A program made the translations under genes and the position numbers. From Sphaerisporangium fuscum (GTDB lineage Bacteria; Actinomycetota; Actinomycetes; Streptosporangiales; Streptosporangiaceae), in the NCBI RefSeq assembly GCF_018531465.1, contig NZ_JAHDTF010000030.1:62001-126000 (forward strand): 64,000 nt of DNA. Reading direction: 5' to 3'. Shown here piece by piece: positions 26,313-34,813 of this stretch; position 1 is the first letter of the stretch; each line of letters starts with the position of its first letter. The notes under the pieces were generated by a model that was given only the letters and a program-made list of their open reading frames with translations, made no database searches and was not told the origin of the DNA.

Positions 26313-27518
26313 ATGACCCGTCCTCGCATCTCAGCGCGCATTTCCGCGATCTCCGAGTCCGCCACGCTGGCCGTGGACGCCAAGGCCAAGGCGATGAAGG
26401 CGGCCGGCCGTCCGGTCATCGGTTTCGGCGCCGGCGAGCCCGACTTCCCGACGCCCGACTACATCGTCGAGGCCGCCGTCGAGGCGTGCCGGACCCCGAG
26501 GTTCCACAAGTACACGCCCGCCGGCGGGCTTCCGGAGCTCAAGCAGGCCATCGCCGACAAGACGCGGCGCGACTCCGGCTACGAGGTCGACGCGTCGCAG
26601 GTGCTGGTCACCAACGGCGGCAAGCAGGCCGTCTACGAGGCCTTCGCCACGCTCCTCGACCCGGGCGACGAGGTCCTGGTCGTGGCGCCCTACTGGACCA
26701 CTTATCCCGAGGCCATCAAGCTCGCCGGCGGCGTCCAGGTCGACGTCGTGACCGACGAGACCACCGGCTACCTCGCCTCGGTCGAGCAGCTGGAGGCCGC
26801 GCGCACCGAGCGCACCAAGGCCCTGCTGTTCGTCTCGCCGTCCAACCCGACCGGCGCGGTGTACTCGCCCGAGCAGGTCGAGGCGATCGGCCGCTGGGCC
26901 GCCGAGCACGGCCTGTGGGTCGTGACCGACGAGATCTACGAGCACCTCGTCTACGGTGACGCCATCTTCACCAGCATCGCCACCGCTGTGCCGGAGCTGG
27001 GCGACCGGGTCGTCGTCCTGAACGGAGTCGCGAAGACCTACGCCATGACCGGCTGGCGCGTGGGCTGGCTGATCGGCCCCAAGGACGTCGTGAAGGCCGC
27101 GACGAACCTCCAGTCGCACGCCACCTCCAACGTCTCCAACGTCGCCCAGTGGGCTGCCCTGACGGCCGTCTCGGGCGACCTGTCGGCCGTGGCCCGCATG
27201 CGCGAGGCCTTCGACCGCCGCCGCCAGACGATCGTGCGGATGCTCAACGAGATCCCCGGCGTCGTCTGCCCCGAGCCGCTCGGCGCGTTCTACGCCTACC
27301 CCTCGGTCAAGCAAATTCTCGGCAAGGAGATCCGTGGCAAGCGGCCGCAGAGCTCCGCCGAGCTGGCCGAGCTGATCCTCGAGGAGGCCGAGGTCGCGCT
27401 CGTCCCGGGCGAGGCCTTCGGCACGCCGGGCTACTTCCGCCTGTCGTACGCCCTCGGTGACGACGACCTGGTCGAGGGCGTCAGCCGCCTGGCCAAGCTC
27501 CTCGCCGAAGCGCACTGA
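26313..27518 (+). CDS. aspC: Class I aspartate/aromatic aminotransferase
   Basis: A 401-residue PLP-dependent aminotransferase of fold type I. It moves amino groups between aspartate (or similar acids) and 2-oxoglutarate. The motifs GAGEPDFPTPDYI, LLFVSPSNPTGAVYSPEQ, the Schiff-base Lys in VAKTYAMTGWRVGW and FRLSYALG are clear. The start is uncertain: GGGAGG lies too close to ATG 26313, and ATG 26304 has no good ribosome site. It is the first plus-strand gene after the ribosomal block. A perfect hairpin follows it. Confidence 0.93.
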   Translation: MTRPRISARISAISESATLAVDAKAKAMKAAGRPVIGFGAGEPDFPTPDYIVEAAVEACRTPRFHKYTPAGGLPELKQAIADKTRRDSGYEVDASQVLVTNGGKQAVYEAFATLLDPGDEVLVVAPYWTTYPEAIKLAGGVQVDVVTDETTGYLASVEQLEAARTERTKALLFVSPSNPTGAVYSPEQVEAIGRWAAEHGLWVVTDEIYEHLVYGDAIFTSIATAVPELGDRVVVLNGVAKTYAMTGWRVGWLIGPKDVVKAATNLQSHATSNVSNVAQWAALTAVSGDLSAVARMREAFDRRRQTIVRMLNEIPGVVCPEPLGAFYAYPSVKQILGKEIRGKRPQSSAELAELILEEAEVALVPGEAFGTPGYFRLSYALGDDDLVEGVSRLAKLLAEAH

Positions 27519-27530
27519 CCCTTTCGGCAG

Positions 27531-27566
27531 AAGAAGGCCCGGGCCGTACGGCGCCCGGGCCTTCTT
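27531..27566. terminator. Bidirectional terminator aspC / cyclophilin
   Basis: AAGAAGGCCCGGGC (27531-27544) pairs perfectly with GCCCGGGCCTTCTT (27553-27566). It lies between the convergent aspC and cyclophilin genes, and its A-rich and T-rich ends suit termination both ways. Confidence 0.9.
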
Positions 27567-27572
27567 GGTCGT

Positions 27573-28484
27573 TCAGGGGGAAACGGTCACGTTCTTGATG
27601 ATGACGGGCAGCTTGGGCGCGTTGGAGCCCTCGCCCCTGACGTCGTTCAGCGGGTCGCCGTCGAAGGGGATGATGCCGCCCTTGGCGATCTTGTCGACGA
27701 CGTCCATGCCCTTCACCACGACGCCGAACGGTGTGTACGGCTCGCCCTGGGCGGCGAGCTGGGTGTTCTCGTCGGAGAACGAGATCCAGAACTGGCTGCC
27801 GTTGGAGTCGGCGTCCTCGCCGCCCTGGGCCATGGCGACGGTGCCCCGGGTGTAGGGGATGCCGTTGAGGTTCTCGTCGCCGAACAGGTAGCCCGGTCCG
27901 CCGGCGCCGTCCTTCTTGCTCTTGCCGTCGCCCTTGGCCAGCGGGTCGCCGCACTGCAGCATGCCGAGCCCGGTGGCCTCCGGGGTCGCCAGGCGGTGGC
28001 AGCGGGTGTTGTCGAAGTAGTTCTTCTTGGCGAGGAACTCGAACGAGTTGACCGTGCACGGCGCCTGCGCGGTCGCGAGCTTGATCACGATCTGTCCCCG
28101 GTTGGTGTCGAGCGTCATCGTCTTGGCCTTCATGTCCGGCTTCGACGGCGGCAGACCCACGTTCTTGGCCGGCATGCCGCTGGTGTCCTTCCTGTACACA
28201 CAGCTCACCGCGGCCGATCCCGTCTGGGCGGGCCGGACGCTGATCGTTCCACCGGGAGCGCTCACCGGCGGCGCGTCCGGCCGGAGCGCCGTGACGACCG
28301 GGGACGCCGCGACGGCCGGGAACGCCGCCGCCACCACCGCGGTCAGGGCGGCGGCGCCGGCGACCCGGAACCGGGTGACGTGCGAACGGTGCCTGCGGCG
28401 CACCGTCTCCCCCGTCAGCGCGGTGGCGCGCACGCCGGCCACGTGCGCGGCCATTGCTTCCTTGAGTGCTTCCTCGACGTTCAC
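27573..28484 (-). CDS. Membrane-anchored cyclophilin-type peptidyl-prolyl isomerase
   Basis: A 303-residue fusion. Residues 1-38 form a cytoplasmic segment (NVEEALKEAMAAHVAGV) like the N-termini of short regulators that pair with SigE-family sigma factors. A membrane helix follows at about 39-60. Residues 115-300 are a cyclophilin domain: LDTNRGQIVIKL, CHRLATPEATGLGMLQCGDP, GTVAMAQGGEDADSNGSQFW and a C-terminal strand. The domain would fold outside the membrane and catalyse proline isomerisation. ATG 28484 overlaps the sigma gene stop (ATGA), so it is coupled to it and may control it. Confidence 0.85.
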   Translation of the reverse strand: MNVEEALKEAMAAHVAGVRATALTGETVRRRHRSHVTRFRVAGAAALTAVVAAAFPAVAASPVVTALRPDAPPVSAPGGTISVRPAQTGSAAVSCVYRKDTSGMPAKNVGLPPSKPDMKAKTMTLDTNRGQIVIKLATAQAPCTVNSFEFLAKKNYFDNTRCHRLATPEATGLGMLQCGDPLAKGDGKSKKDGAGGPGYLFGDENLNGIPYTRGTVAMAQGGEDADSNGSQFWISFSDENTQLAAQGEPYTPFGVVVKGMDVVDKIAKGGIIPFDGDPLNDVRGEGSNAPKLPVIIKNVTVSP

Positions 28485-28981
28485 ACCAACGCTCCCTTCA
28501 GCTCACCGATGTGCGCCCGCATCCTCGCCAGCCCGCGGGCGGCCTGGCTCTTCACCGTTCCGAGGGAGCAGCCGAGCAGCGCGGCCGTCTCGGCCTCCGA
28601 GCAGTCCTCCCAGTAGCGCAGGACGACGACCGCGCGCATCCGTGCGGGGAGCCGCCACAGCTCACCGACGAGGGCGTCGCGCAGGTCGAGGTCCGACTGG
28701 GGGGCCGCGGTCTCCGGAGGGCGCGCGAAGGAGATCTCCTGGATCACCTTGCGGCGCCGGGCTCGGGAGATCGCGGCGTTGACCACGATCCGCCTCGCGT
28801 ACGACTCGGGGTTGTCGTGCCGGATGCGCGGCCAGTGCCGGTACACCTTCTCCAGGGCCCCCTGGGCCAGGTCCTCCGCGTCGTGGACCGAGGCGCCGCA
28901 CACGAGGATGGCCGTGCGCAGCAGGGCGGTACTTCGGGCGGCCAGGAACTCATCGAAGGCCGCTTCGTCTTCTTCCGTCAT
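28481..28981 (-). CDS. SigE-family ECF RNA polymerase sigma factor
   Basis: A 166-residue sigma-70 factor of the actinobacterial SigE/ECF type. Region 2 (DEFLAARSTALLRTAILVCG, AEDLAQGALEKVYRHWPRI) and region 4 (LPARMRAVVVLRYWEDCSEA, LLGCSLGTVKSQAARGLARM) are complete. I start it at ATG 28981 (MTEEDEAAF). It is translationally coupled to the membrane cyclophilin downstream. Its targets are unknown. Confidence 0.9.
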   Translation of the reverse strand: MTEEDEAAFDEFLAARSTALLRTAILVCGASVHDAEDLAQGALEKVYRHWPRIRHDNPESYARRIVVNAAISRARRRKVIQEISFARPPETAAPQSDLDLRDALVGELWRLPARMRAVVVLRYWEDCSEAETAALLGCSLGTVKSQAARGLARMRAHIGELKGALV

Positions 28982-29073
28982 GGCGAGTCCCCTTTCGTCC
29001 TCCCCAACGCACCGGCCCCGCAGGAGGTTGAGAGGCGGTCCGGGACCGGCGCGGCGACGCGGTACGGCAAGAT

Positions 29074-30099
29074 ATGGAAATGGCACGCCCGCTCGACGAA
29101 CTCCCCAAAGCCCATCTCCATCTGCACTTCACCGGCTCCATGAGGCACGCGACCCTTCTGGAGCTCGCACGCGAGCAAGGGGTGCATCTGCCCGACGCGC
29201 TGGTGCAGGAGTGGCCGCCCAAGCTCCGGGCCACCGACGAGCGCGGCTGGTTCCGGTTCCAGCGGTTGTACGACATCGCGCGTTCGGTGCTGCGCCGCGA
29301 GCAGGACGTCTACCGGCTGCTACGGGAGGCCGCCGAGGACGAGGCGGCCGAGGGGTCGCGGTGGCTGGAGATCCAGGTCGACCCATCGGGGTACGCCCAG
29401 CGCTTCGGGGGGCTCACCGAGACGCTGGAGCTGGTGCTCGACGCGGCCGGCCGGGCGGCCGACTCCACAGGGGTCGGCATCGGTGTGATCGTCGGAGCCA
29501 ACCGCACACGGCATCCCCTCGACGCCAAGACGCTCGCCCGGCTCGCCACCCAGTACGCCGACAGGGGTGTGGTGGGGTTCGGCCTGTCCAACGACGAACG
29601 CCGCGGGCGGGCGCGCGACTTCGACGGCGCGTTCCGCATCGCCAAGCGGGGCGGCCTGCTGGCCGTCCCCCACGGCGGTGAGCTGTCGGGAGCGGCCAGC
29701 GTCGCCGAGTGCGTGGACGACCTGGACGCCGACCGCGTCGGCCACGGCATCCGGTCGGCCGAGTCCGAGCGCCTGATGGAACGTCTGGCCGACCGGCAGA
29801 TCGCCTGCGAGGTGTGCCCGACGTCCAACGTCGGCCTGGGGGTGGCGCAGGAGGCCGGCGACGTGCCGGTGCGGCGGCTGTTCGAGGCGGGGGTGCCGAT
29901 CGCGCTCGGCGCCGACGACCCGCTGCTGTTCGGCGCGCGGCTGCTGCCGCAGTACGAGCTGGCGCGCGAGGTGTACGGCTTCGCCGACGCCGAGATCGCG
30001 GAGCTGGCCCGGCAGTCCATCCGCTCGTCCGCGGCCCCGGAGTCGTACAAGAAGGAGCTGCTGAGCGGCGTCGACAGCTGGCTGGTCAACGAAGGCTGA
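29074..30099 (+). CDS. add: Adenosine deaminase family protein
   Basis: A 341-residue metal-dependent deaminase with a TIM-barrel fold, probably deaminating adenosine or a related purine. Zinc ligands appear in KAHLHLHFTGS near the N-terminus, the HGGE motif lies mid-protein, RVGHGIRS follows, and LGADDPLLFG replaces the usual STDDP. That last motif and the short length resemble deaminase-like proteins, so the substrate may not be adenosine. It is divergent from the sigma gene. No clear ribosome site; ATG 29080 is an alternative start. Confidence 0.85.
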   Translation: MEMARPLDELPKAHLHLHFTGSMRHATLLELAREQGVHLPDALVQEWPPKLRATDERGWFRFQRLYDIARSVLRREQDVYRLLREAAEDEAAEGSRWLEIQVDPSGYAQRFGGLTETLELVLDAAGRAADSTGVGIGVIVGANRTRHPLDAKTLARLATQYADRGVVGFGLSNDERRGRARDFDGAFRIAKRGGLLAVPHGGELSGAASVAECVDDLDADRVGHGIRSAESERLMERLADRQIACEVCPTSNVGLGVAQEAGDVPVRRLFEAGVPIALGADDPLLFGARLLPQYELAREVYGFADAEIAELARQSIRSSAAPESYKKELLSGVDSWLVNEG

Positions 30100-30310
30100 C
30101 CACCCCGAAGCAGGCTGCTGGTCCCCGCGAAGGGTCGTCGGGTCTCACACCGTACGACGGCGCCGGCTTCGCCGTACCACATCCCGCCGCCGCGGCGCCG
30201 GGAAGAAGACACCCGGTCAGCGGAGAGCACCCCGGCGGAGGTCCGGGGTGGACGGAATCCTGTCGGGTGGATTGTCGTTCTTATTCCCGGAAGCCGGTTT
30301 TATTCGTAAA

Positions 30311-30327
30311 GCGGCTGTTATAGCCGC
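30311..30327. repeat. Small hairpin downstream of add
   Basis: GCGGCT and AGCCGC form a six-base-pair stem around GTTAT, 16 bp before the large terminator stem. Together they occupy the 296-bp gap 30100-30395 between two convergent genes, in which I see no other feature. Confidence 0.4.
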
Positions 30328-30342
30328 TATGCGCTTCGAGCT

Positions 30343-30374
30343 ACCGGACATCCCCTATTTCGGGGATGTCCGGT
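30343..30374. terminator. Bidirectional terminator with 13-bp perfect stem
   Basis: ACCGGACATCCCC (30343-30355) and GGGGATGTCCGGT (30362-30374) pair without mismatch around a TATTTC loop. TATTT follows on the plus strand. It lies between add and the convergent 538-residue secreted-protein gene. Confidence 0.9.
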
Positions 30375-30395
30375 TATTTGGTCCTGCGACCGGTG

Positions 30396-32012
30396 TCACT
30401 GTGAGTGGATGTACACCTCGTCGAAGACCTCGGCGAGTTTGTTCAGGTCCTGGGTGACCCCGACCTCCGGGTCGCTGGCGTCGAAGGTGACGGCCATGCG
30501 TCCGAGACCCTTGCGAGCCTGCAGCGCCTTCCACAGGGTGTTGGTCTTCAGGCCCTCGTCGAGGATGCGCCAGGTGGCGCCGTCCCAGTTCTGGCGGTGC
30601 GTCCACAGCATGACCGTCTGGACGCCCGCCTGGAGCGGCAGGTCGACGCGCAGCTTGGCCGCGGCCTCCGCCTGCTCGGCGGTGAGCTTGTCGGCTCCGC
30701 TGTGGGCGAGGCCGACCTCCCTGGCGCCGATGTGGACACGCGTGTCCCAGCCGCGGGCCCGCACACCGATCCACTGGTTGCGCAGCGCCTTGTCCGGCGT
30801 GATCTTGTAGGCGGCGTACTCGCTGGCGAACAGGCCGCTGGAGACGTTGACGTGGTCCACGTCGCCGGTGAGGACGTACTTCTCGACGTTCGCCCTGGTG
30901 ATCAGCGGGTACTTGGCGCGGAGCGCCGCCTGGCAGGGCTCGTTGGATCCGCAGCCCAGCTCAGGGACGACGACGTCGACGGCGAGCTGCTTGCCCGCGG
31001 GCAGGGCCGCGCGCAGGGCGGTGGAGGCGTCCCTGACGAACCTGCGGACGTCGTCGGCGGACTTGAAGCCCCAGTACCCCAGGTCCTGGGCGAACTTCAC
31101 GCCCACGACGCCCGGCCGGCTCGCCTGGGCCGCCATGGAGGCGACGGCGGCGTTGAACTGGTCCTTGCCGGCGGTCCACGCGGGCGCCAGCTCGCTTTCG
31201 ATCCAGACCCGCATGCCGAGCTTCACCGCGGCCGCGGCGGCCTTGCCCGTGGCGTCGTTCGGGGCGGCCAGCGTCTGCTTGGTCGAGGTCGGGGTCGCGC
31301 TCGGCTTCGGCTGCGAGGACGGCTCCGGCTCGGACGAAGGGAGCGCCTGGGTGCGGTCATCTCCGTTGCCGCCGTTGTCGCCGGACCGGCCGTCGGGCGT
31401 GGCGAGCTCCGTCGGAGGCGTGGAGCTCTCCACCAGCGGCGCCTGGCTCGAGTCGAGCGGAGCGGCGCTGGGGTCGCCCTGGGACTGCGAGGTGCCGTCG
31501 GGTGTCGGGGCCCCGGTGGAAGTGGTCTCACCCCGCGTGGAGGTGGACGAACCGCCGCCGTTCGAACAGTCGAACTCGCCGCCCTGGCAGGCCTTGGCCG
31601 GCGGGTTGGTGATGTTGCCGTCGGCGTCCTTGCAGACGTACTTGCCGGCGCCCTGGTCGTACTTGCACAGCACCTGCTGGTCCTCGGCGCATCCCTGCAT
31701 GCCGGGACCCTTGTTGTTCTTGTCCTTGCAGAACAGGATCGGCCCGGGATAGGGCACCGCTTCCTTCAGCTTCTCGCCATCGTTGCGAGCCCAGAAGCGG
31801 ACGACGTCGAGAGCGTCCTCGGGGGTCTTCGCCATCCACTGGCAGTACATGTACTCCGGCGTGCCGGTGCCCAGGATGTCGTCACACTGGTTGTTGGAGA
31901 CGGTGTCGGTGTTGCCTGCGGCGAGCGCGATACCGGTCGGGATGCCGACGACGAGCGTGAGAAGCACCGCGACGAGGGCGATTATCCACTCGCGTTTGTG
32001 GAGTCGGGGCAT
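30396..32012 (-). CDS. Membrane-anchored secreted protein, glycoside-hydrolase-like C-domain, function unknown
   Basis: A 538-residue protein. A basic N-terminus and an uncleaved-looking helix (residues 11-32) anchor it. Residues 40-150 are a cysteine-rich outer region, with at least eight Cys in pairs. Residues 150-250 are a Ser/Thr/Pro/Glu linker. Residues 255-538 look like an alpha/beta barrel, with repeated units such as GVVGVKFAQDLGYWGFKSAD, LAVDVVVPELGCG and VDHVNVSSGLFASEYAAYK. This resembles glycoside-hydrolase-like proteins, but I see no proven catalytic pair. It lies 19 bp after the ECF fusion gene and is almost certainly cotranscribed with it, so it may be its target or sensor partner. 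Confidence 0.6.
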   Translation of the reverse strand: MPRLHKREWIIALVAVLLTLVVGIPTGIALAAGNTDTVSNNQCDDILGTGTPEYMYCQWMAKTPEDALDVVRFWARNDGEKLKEAVPYPGPILFCKDKNNKGPGMQGCAEDQQVLCKYDQGAGKYVCKDADGNITNPPAKACQGGEFDCSNGGGSSTSTRGETTSTGAPTPDGTSQSQGDPSAAPLDSSQAPLVESSTPPTELATPDGRSGDNGGNGDDRTQALPSSEPEPSSQPKPSATPTSTKQTLAAPNDATGKAAAAAVKLGMRVWIESELAPAWTAGKDQFNAAVASMAAQASRPGVVGVKFAQDLGYWGFKSADDVRRFVRDASTALRAALPAGKQLAVDVVVPELGCGSNEPCQAALRAKYPLITRANVEKYVLTGDVDHVNVSSGLFASEYAAYKITPDKALRNQWIGVRARGWDTRVHIGAREVGLAHSGADKLTAEQAEAAAKLRVDLPLQAGVQTVMLWTHRQNWDGATWRILDEGLKTNTLWKALQARKGLGRMAVTFDASDPEVGVTQDLNKLAEVFDEVYIHSQ

Positions 32013-32031
32013 ACGCGGTCTCTCCTCGTGA

Positions 32032-33768
32032 CTAGAGGGGTTTGGGGCACTGCTTCATGTAGGTGATCGTCACCCCGATGGTTCCGGAGCCTTTGGTGCC
32101 TTTGTTGTCTCCGGACCACGAGATCGACAGGCTGGTGGTGAGGGGCCTGTCGCAGTCGGAGGTGCTGCCGGTCCCTACGTGGAGGGAGAACCCGATCGTG
32201 TCGCTCCCGCCGTCGCTGACGCTTCCGCTGCCGGGCGAGACGCTCACGCTGCCGCCACTCGCCTGCCAGGTGATCGCGCCGGTGTCGGACCTGACCGACA
32301 CCGATCCCTGACGGCCGTACCCCACGTCCACCGAGGAGGTGGACGCCGAGAACGCCGGCGGCGGCGGAGGGGGCGGCGGGGGCGCGCTGGTGGTCTGCTT
32401 GGCCTGCGGCTGTGAGCTCTGCTTGGGCGACGACTTCGGCTGGGAGGTCTTCGGCGGCGGCGGAGGGTCGTTCGGGCCGTTGTTCGCCGACGGAGGTCTG
32501 GTGGTGTGCTTGGGCTTGGCCGTCGGCGTCGAGGAGGGGTGCGAGCGGCTCGACGGGGGCGGCGGAACGCCGGGGCCCGACGTGATGGGACGTGCCCCCG
32601 CGGGGCTGGTGGCCCCGTGCCCGGGGACCACGGCGGTCACCGTGGTCCCCGGCGGGACGGGGGAGCTCTCACCGGACGGCGGCGGAGGCGGGGAGTCGAC
32701 CAGGGGCGGCAGGGAGTCGCCGGGCGTCACCACGATCGTCCCGCCCGCGGCCTCGACGTCGACCGGATTGCTCCCCGCGCCCGGGTTGAACAGCAGCGAC
32801 CAGATCACCGCCGTCGCGGCCACCGAGACCAGCGTCACCAGGATGACGCGTCCCCAGCGGATGCGGCTCTCGGGATCGTCGGCCTCGGGGTCGGGCTCCC
32901 AGAACTCGGCGGGCGGCTTGGCCCCCTCGGTACGCTCGGGCGTGAAGCCCTCCTCGACCGTCAGCGGGGCCTCCGGCGGAGGAGGATCCTCAAGCGCGTC
33001 GGGCTGCACGGGGAACCCGTCGGGGTGCCAGCTCTCGGTGCGTTTCTCGGCCGCCGTGTAGGAGGCGTCGGCGCCGGAGAAGAGCCGCTCGGACGGGGCG
33101 GGGCTCGCCAGGATCGGCATGCGCGTCATCAGGGCGCCGATGCCGACCCCGGATTTCACCGACTGGCAGTCCTTGCACGAACGGACATGGCGGCTGATGT
33201 GAGCGCGTAACAGCCGGGTCGGCGACTCCACCCACGACTTCACCAGTCCCGGCAGGACCGAGCACTTCGGGTCGGCGCCCCTGGCGTTCATGACGGCGGC
33301 CAGCCACTGCTCGGCGTGGCCCCTGCCGGCACGCGCCGCCGACTCGACGGCGTCGACCGAGATGTCGAGGACTCTCGCCACCTCGTCGGGCTTGAGGCCG
33401 TGGCGCAGGGTCAGATCGAGGATCTCCCGCTCGCGCGGCTCCAGGCAGGCCAGCACCTCGACGGCGAGCTCGGGGGCGCCGCCGCGGCCCTGACGGGCGT
33501 ACGACCCGGTGTGCGCGACGCCCGCGAGCCTCGCCTGGCACTCGGCACGGGCGAGGGAGTAGATCCAGGCGCGCAGCCGGGTCGCGTCGTACAGCCGGTC
33601 GGTGTGGGCGACGGCTCCGTAGAGGGCTCCCACGGTGGCCGACAGGGCGTCGTCGTCGTCCAGAAGGGATCGGCAGTAGTCGTAGAGATGATCGCCGTAC
33701 TCACGGCAGAGCCGCTCCAGCGCAGCGGGATCATCCCTCCTCAGCACGGGGATCAGCTCTCCTGACAT
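32032..33768 (-). CDS. ECF sigma factor fused to zinc-binding, membrane and extracellular beta domains
   Basis: A 578-residue single-chain protein. Residues 5-80 match sigma region 2 (LCREYGDHLYDYCRSLLD, LRAWIYSLARAECQARL). Residues 105-160 match region 4 (CLEPREREILDLTLRHGL and a helix-turn-helix). H194-x3-C198-x2-C201 is the zinc motif of ZAS anti-sigma domains. One membrane helix lies at 308-327. A long Pro/Ser/Thr stalk (330-480) and an Ig-like beta domain with two Cys follow. Fused sigma/anti-sigma proteins of this kind are known among ECF groups, for example ECF52. It probably senses an envelope signal and frees its sigma domain by proteolysis or rearrangement. The start at ATG 33768 has no clear ribosome site. 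Confidence 0.8.
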   Translation of the reverse strand: MSGELIPVLRRDDPAALERLCREYGDHLYDYCRSLLDDDDALSATVGALYGAVAHTDRLYDATRLRAWIYSLARAECQARLAGVAHTGSYARQGRGGAPELAVEVLACLEPREREILDLTLRHGLKPDEVARVLDISVDAVESAARAGRGHAEQWLAAVMNARGADPKCSVLPGLVKSWVESPTRLLRAHISRHVRSCKDCQSVKSGVGIGALMTRMPILASPAPSERLFSGADASYTAAEKRTESWHPDGFPVQPDALEDPPPPEAPLTVEEGFTPERTEGAKPPAEFWEPDPEADDPESRIRWGRVILVTLVSVAATAVIWSLLFNPGAGSNPVDVEAAGGTIVVTPGDSLPPLVDSPPPPPSGESSPVPPGTTVTAVVPGHGATSPAGARPITSGPGVPPPPSSRSHPSSTPTAKPKHTTRPPSANNGPNDPPPPPKTSQPKSSPKQSSQPQAKQTTSAPPPPPPPPPAFSASTSSVDVGYGRQGSVSVRSDTGAITWQASGGSVSVSPGSGSVSDGGSDTIGFSLHVGTGSTSDCDRPLTTSLSISWSGDNKGTKGSGTIGVTITYMKQCPKPL

Positions 33769-33802
33769 AGTTGCAAATGATAAATGTGGTGCAGCAAAGC
33801 AG

Positions 33803-33836
33803 TCAGAAATATACGGGAGCCAGTCCCGATGTCTGA
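33803..33836. promoter_or_regulatory. Nested inverted repeats in an AT-rich divergent promoter region
   Basis: An outer TCAGA/TCTGA pair (33803-33807 and 33832-33836) brackets an inner CGGGA-N5-TCCCG (33814-33828). The 211-bp gap 33769-33979 is much more AT-rich than the rest of the window and separates the ECF fusion gene from a divergent proline-rich protein. A TTGACA lies at 33873-33878 on the plus strand. The repeats look like an operator; the binding protein is unknown. Confidence 0.4.
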
Positions 33837-33979
33837 TATCACTTTTATTACATAACAAACTTCTATACTCTGTTGACAGGCCAGTGGTGGTTGCTCCCAG
33901 ATGAATGCACCTGTTGTGGCGGTGCCGCGATGTGCGTGAACTACCGGCCGACGTCGATCCCGCCCCCGGAGAGACCACT

Positions 33980-34627
33980 GTGCGAGACAACTCCGAAGAC
34001 ACTTCTTCACCGCGACGTCGCCCGCCGTATGCCGAAACTTCCACTGGAAGCGCCCCCCGGGCGGACCGGTGGCGCACCTGGGACGCCGCCGAGGAGATGG
34101 AGGCCGGACCCGGGCGCCGCCTGCCCGGCCTCGACCGCCTCGGCCCGATAGCCGTCTGCGTCGCCCTGCTGGGCGCCGCGGGCGCGGGCATCTGGTTCGC
34201 CTGGCCCGACTCGCCGTCCAAGCCGTCCGGAGGCTCGGGCCTCCCGGCCGCCGTCCAGAGCTCCCCGCCCCTGCCCGGTGCCACGTCCCCGGGCGTCCCG
34301 ATGGGCGTGGAGTCCCCGCCGCCCCCGCCGTCGTCGGAGAAGACGCCCAAGCGCGTCCACAAGAGCACTCCCGCCGCGGGGACGCACCGCACGGCGGCGC
34401 CCACCGTGACCCGCCGGACCGCCCTTCCGCCACCCCCTCCGGCGTCCTCCACGGCACCCTCGAAGCGGCCCACCAAGACCTCCAAGCCGCACAGGAGCAC
34501 CGTCCCCCAGTCGGGCCCCACGGCTCCCCCGCCCCCGCCCGCCAGTTCCAGGCCCACGTCCAAGCCGACCGGCACCAGGGCGCCCGACACGGGGCCCACG
34601 GCCCCTCCGCCGCCACCGGCGGGCTAG
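33980..34627 (+). CDS. Proline-rich single-pass membrane protein, function unknown
   Basis: A 215-residue protein starting at GTG 33980, seven bases after GGAGAG. The first 54 residues are charged and cytoplasmic. A membrane helix lies at about 55-77 (PIAVCVALLGAAGAGIWFAW). The rest is a Pro/Ser/Thr/Lys-rich tail with repeated PPPPPA segments, probably running through the cell wall. It mirrors the ECF fusion protein, which has the same kind of stalk and lies divergently, so the two may act together. I recognise no domain. Confidence 0.6.
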   Translation: MRDNSEDTSSPRRRPPYAETSTGSAPRADRWRTWDAAEEMEAGPGRRLPGLDRLGPIAVCVALLGAAGAGIWFAWPDSPSKPSGGSGLPAAVQSSPPLPGATSPGVPMGVESPPPPPSSEKTPKRVHKSTPAAGTHRTAAPTVTRRTALPPPPPASSTAPSKRPTKTSKPHRSTVPQSGPTAPPPPPASSRPTSKPTGTRAPDTGPTAPPPPPAG

Positions 34628-34813
34628 ATCCACGGGTGCTTTCTCCGCCCGGCCGGAGCAATGCACGATAAAGCGCGATCAAGACGGTTTTGGGCCTCGC
34701 TCGCCGGGAAGTTGGAACCGCCGCGGATGATGACGGCTAGACTCGATGCCCATCCGTAGCCGTGGCCCCCACCGGGACCGCGGTTTTTGAGTGAGCGAAG
34801 CTGGGCGGGACGC

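Noticed and set aside
33769..34599. An 855-codon reading of the ECF fusion gene extending upstream
   Set aside because: The extra residues lie antisense to the proline-rich protein gene and look like shadow sequence. The sigma homology begins near 33768.
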